From Cellvibrionaceae bacterium (GTDB lineage: Bacteria; Pseudomonadota; Gammaproteobacteria; Pseudomonadales; Cellvibrionaceae): 6,163 nucleotides of DNA. Each line of letters begins with the position of its first letter. Position 1 is the first letter of the stretch. The stretch covers positions 1-6,163 of the forward strand of contig JALUYN010000637.1 in NCBI GenBank assembly GCA_027012915.1, read 5' to 3'. The translations under genes were made by a program, and so were the position numbers. Below the pieces are notes generated by a model, which saw only the letters and a list, made by a program, of their open reading frames with translations, did not search any database and was not told the origin of the DNA. This document shows positions 5,864-6,163 of this stretch, one piece after another.

Positions 5864-5879
5864 AAACGCTCAGGCGTTT
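5864..5879 (-). terminator. Small hairpin at the stop codon of the AcuI-like gene
   Basis: AAACGC and GCGTTT form inverted 6-base arms around a four-base loop that includes the TGA stop (minus strand, 5872-5870). On the minus strand the hairpin ends in TTTTAG. It is a weak terminator candidate, backed up by the stronger hairpin at 5806-5835 further along the transcript. Confidence 0.35.
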
Positions 5880-6163
5880 ACATCCACAACGATGCGGCCA
5901 CGTACTTTGCCTTCCAGCAGTTGCTGAGCCTGTTCAATGGCGTCTCCCAAACCAATAACTGTTGTCACACTGTCCAGTTTCTTCACGTCCCACTCTTTTG
6001 CCAGGGCGTCCCATGCCGCTTGGCGTCTGTCTTTAGTGCATTGAACGCTATCGATACCGATCAGCGAAACGCCACGCAGAATAAATGGTGCCACAGTCGC
6101 AGGAAAATCCATGCCCTGTGCCAGACCGCAAGCGGTAACAACTCCGCCATACTTGGTGGAAGC
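5870..6163 (-). CDS. acuI: AcuI/YhdH-family acryloyl-CoA reductase, NADPH-dependent (C-terminal part)
   Basis: The frame is open to the right edge, so only the last 97 residues are visible, from ASTKYGGVVTACGLAQG onward, of a family usually about 325-330 long. The catalytic GroES-like domain and most of the Rossmann fold are outside the window. Recognisable family features are KYGGVVTACGLAQG, TVAPFILRGVSLIGIDSV, DRRQAAWDAL and the ending GRIVVDVNA, which closely parallel E. coli YhdH (GCVAACGLAGG, VMPFILRNVRLQGVDSV, GRTLVKVN). Members are zinc-independent medium-chain dehydrogenase/reductases that reduce toxic acryloyl-CoA to propionyl-CoA; in marine bacteria they often work with DMSP or acrylate breakdown. 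An internal ATG at 6112 is not the real start because homology continues upstream. It converges on the diguanylate cyclase gene. Family assignment is good; the exact substrate is inferred from family members. Confidence 0.86.
   Translation of the reverse strand, partial: ASTKYGGVVTACGLAQGMDFPATVAPFILRGVSLIGIDSVQCTKDRRQAAWDALAKEWDVKKLDSVTTVIGLGDAIEQAQQLLEGKVRGRIVVDVNA

Overview
The window looks like ordinary chromosomal DNA from a Gram-negative, probably marine or aquatic, gammaproteobacterium. That placement is an inference from gene content: a GlxA-type AraC regulator, a PEP-CTERM exported protein, a GAF-GGDEF diguanylate cyclase and an AcuI/YhdH reductase. No rRNA or other phylogenetic marker is present. 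I see no tRNA, CRISPR array, insertion sequence, phage gene or obvious defence system.

Layout from left to right: (1) a left-truncated GlxA-like transcription regulator on the minus strand; (2) a short divergent promoter region with a good -35/-10 pair for the regulator and a strong dyad; (3) a plus-strand FMN-dependent nitronate monooxygenase-like gene; (4) a plus-strand LamG-domain PEP-CTERM protein gene, apparently broken by a one-base frameshift at about 2182 and preceded by a good sigma-54 promoter match; (5) a bidirectional terminator; (6) a convergent minus-strand acyl-CoA synthetase; (7) a roughly 470-base non-coding gap with two clear palindromes, one near each flanking gene; (8) a plus-strand GAF-GGDEF diguanylate cyclase; (9) convergent hairpins; (10) the C-terminal part of a minus-strand AcuI/YhdH-family acryloyl-CoA reductase, cut by the right edge.

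The genes do not form one operon. Nearly every gene has its own promoter region and terminator, and strands alternate. Two loose themes can be inferred. One is small acid or acyl-CoA metabolism with nitro-compound detoxification (nitronate monooxygenase, acyl-CoA synthetase, AcuI). The other is cell surface and lifestyle control (PEP-CTERM protein, c-di-GMP synthesis). The divergent regulator may control the nitronate monooxygenase through the dyad between them. I found no convincing new multi-gene system. The points most worth a second look are the frameshifted PEP-CTERM gene with its sigma-54-like promoter and the three gene-proximal palindromes.
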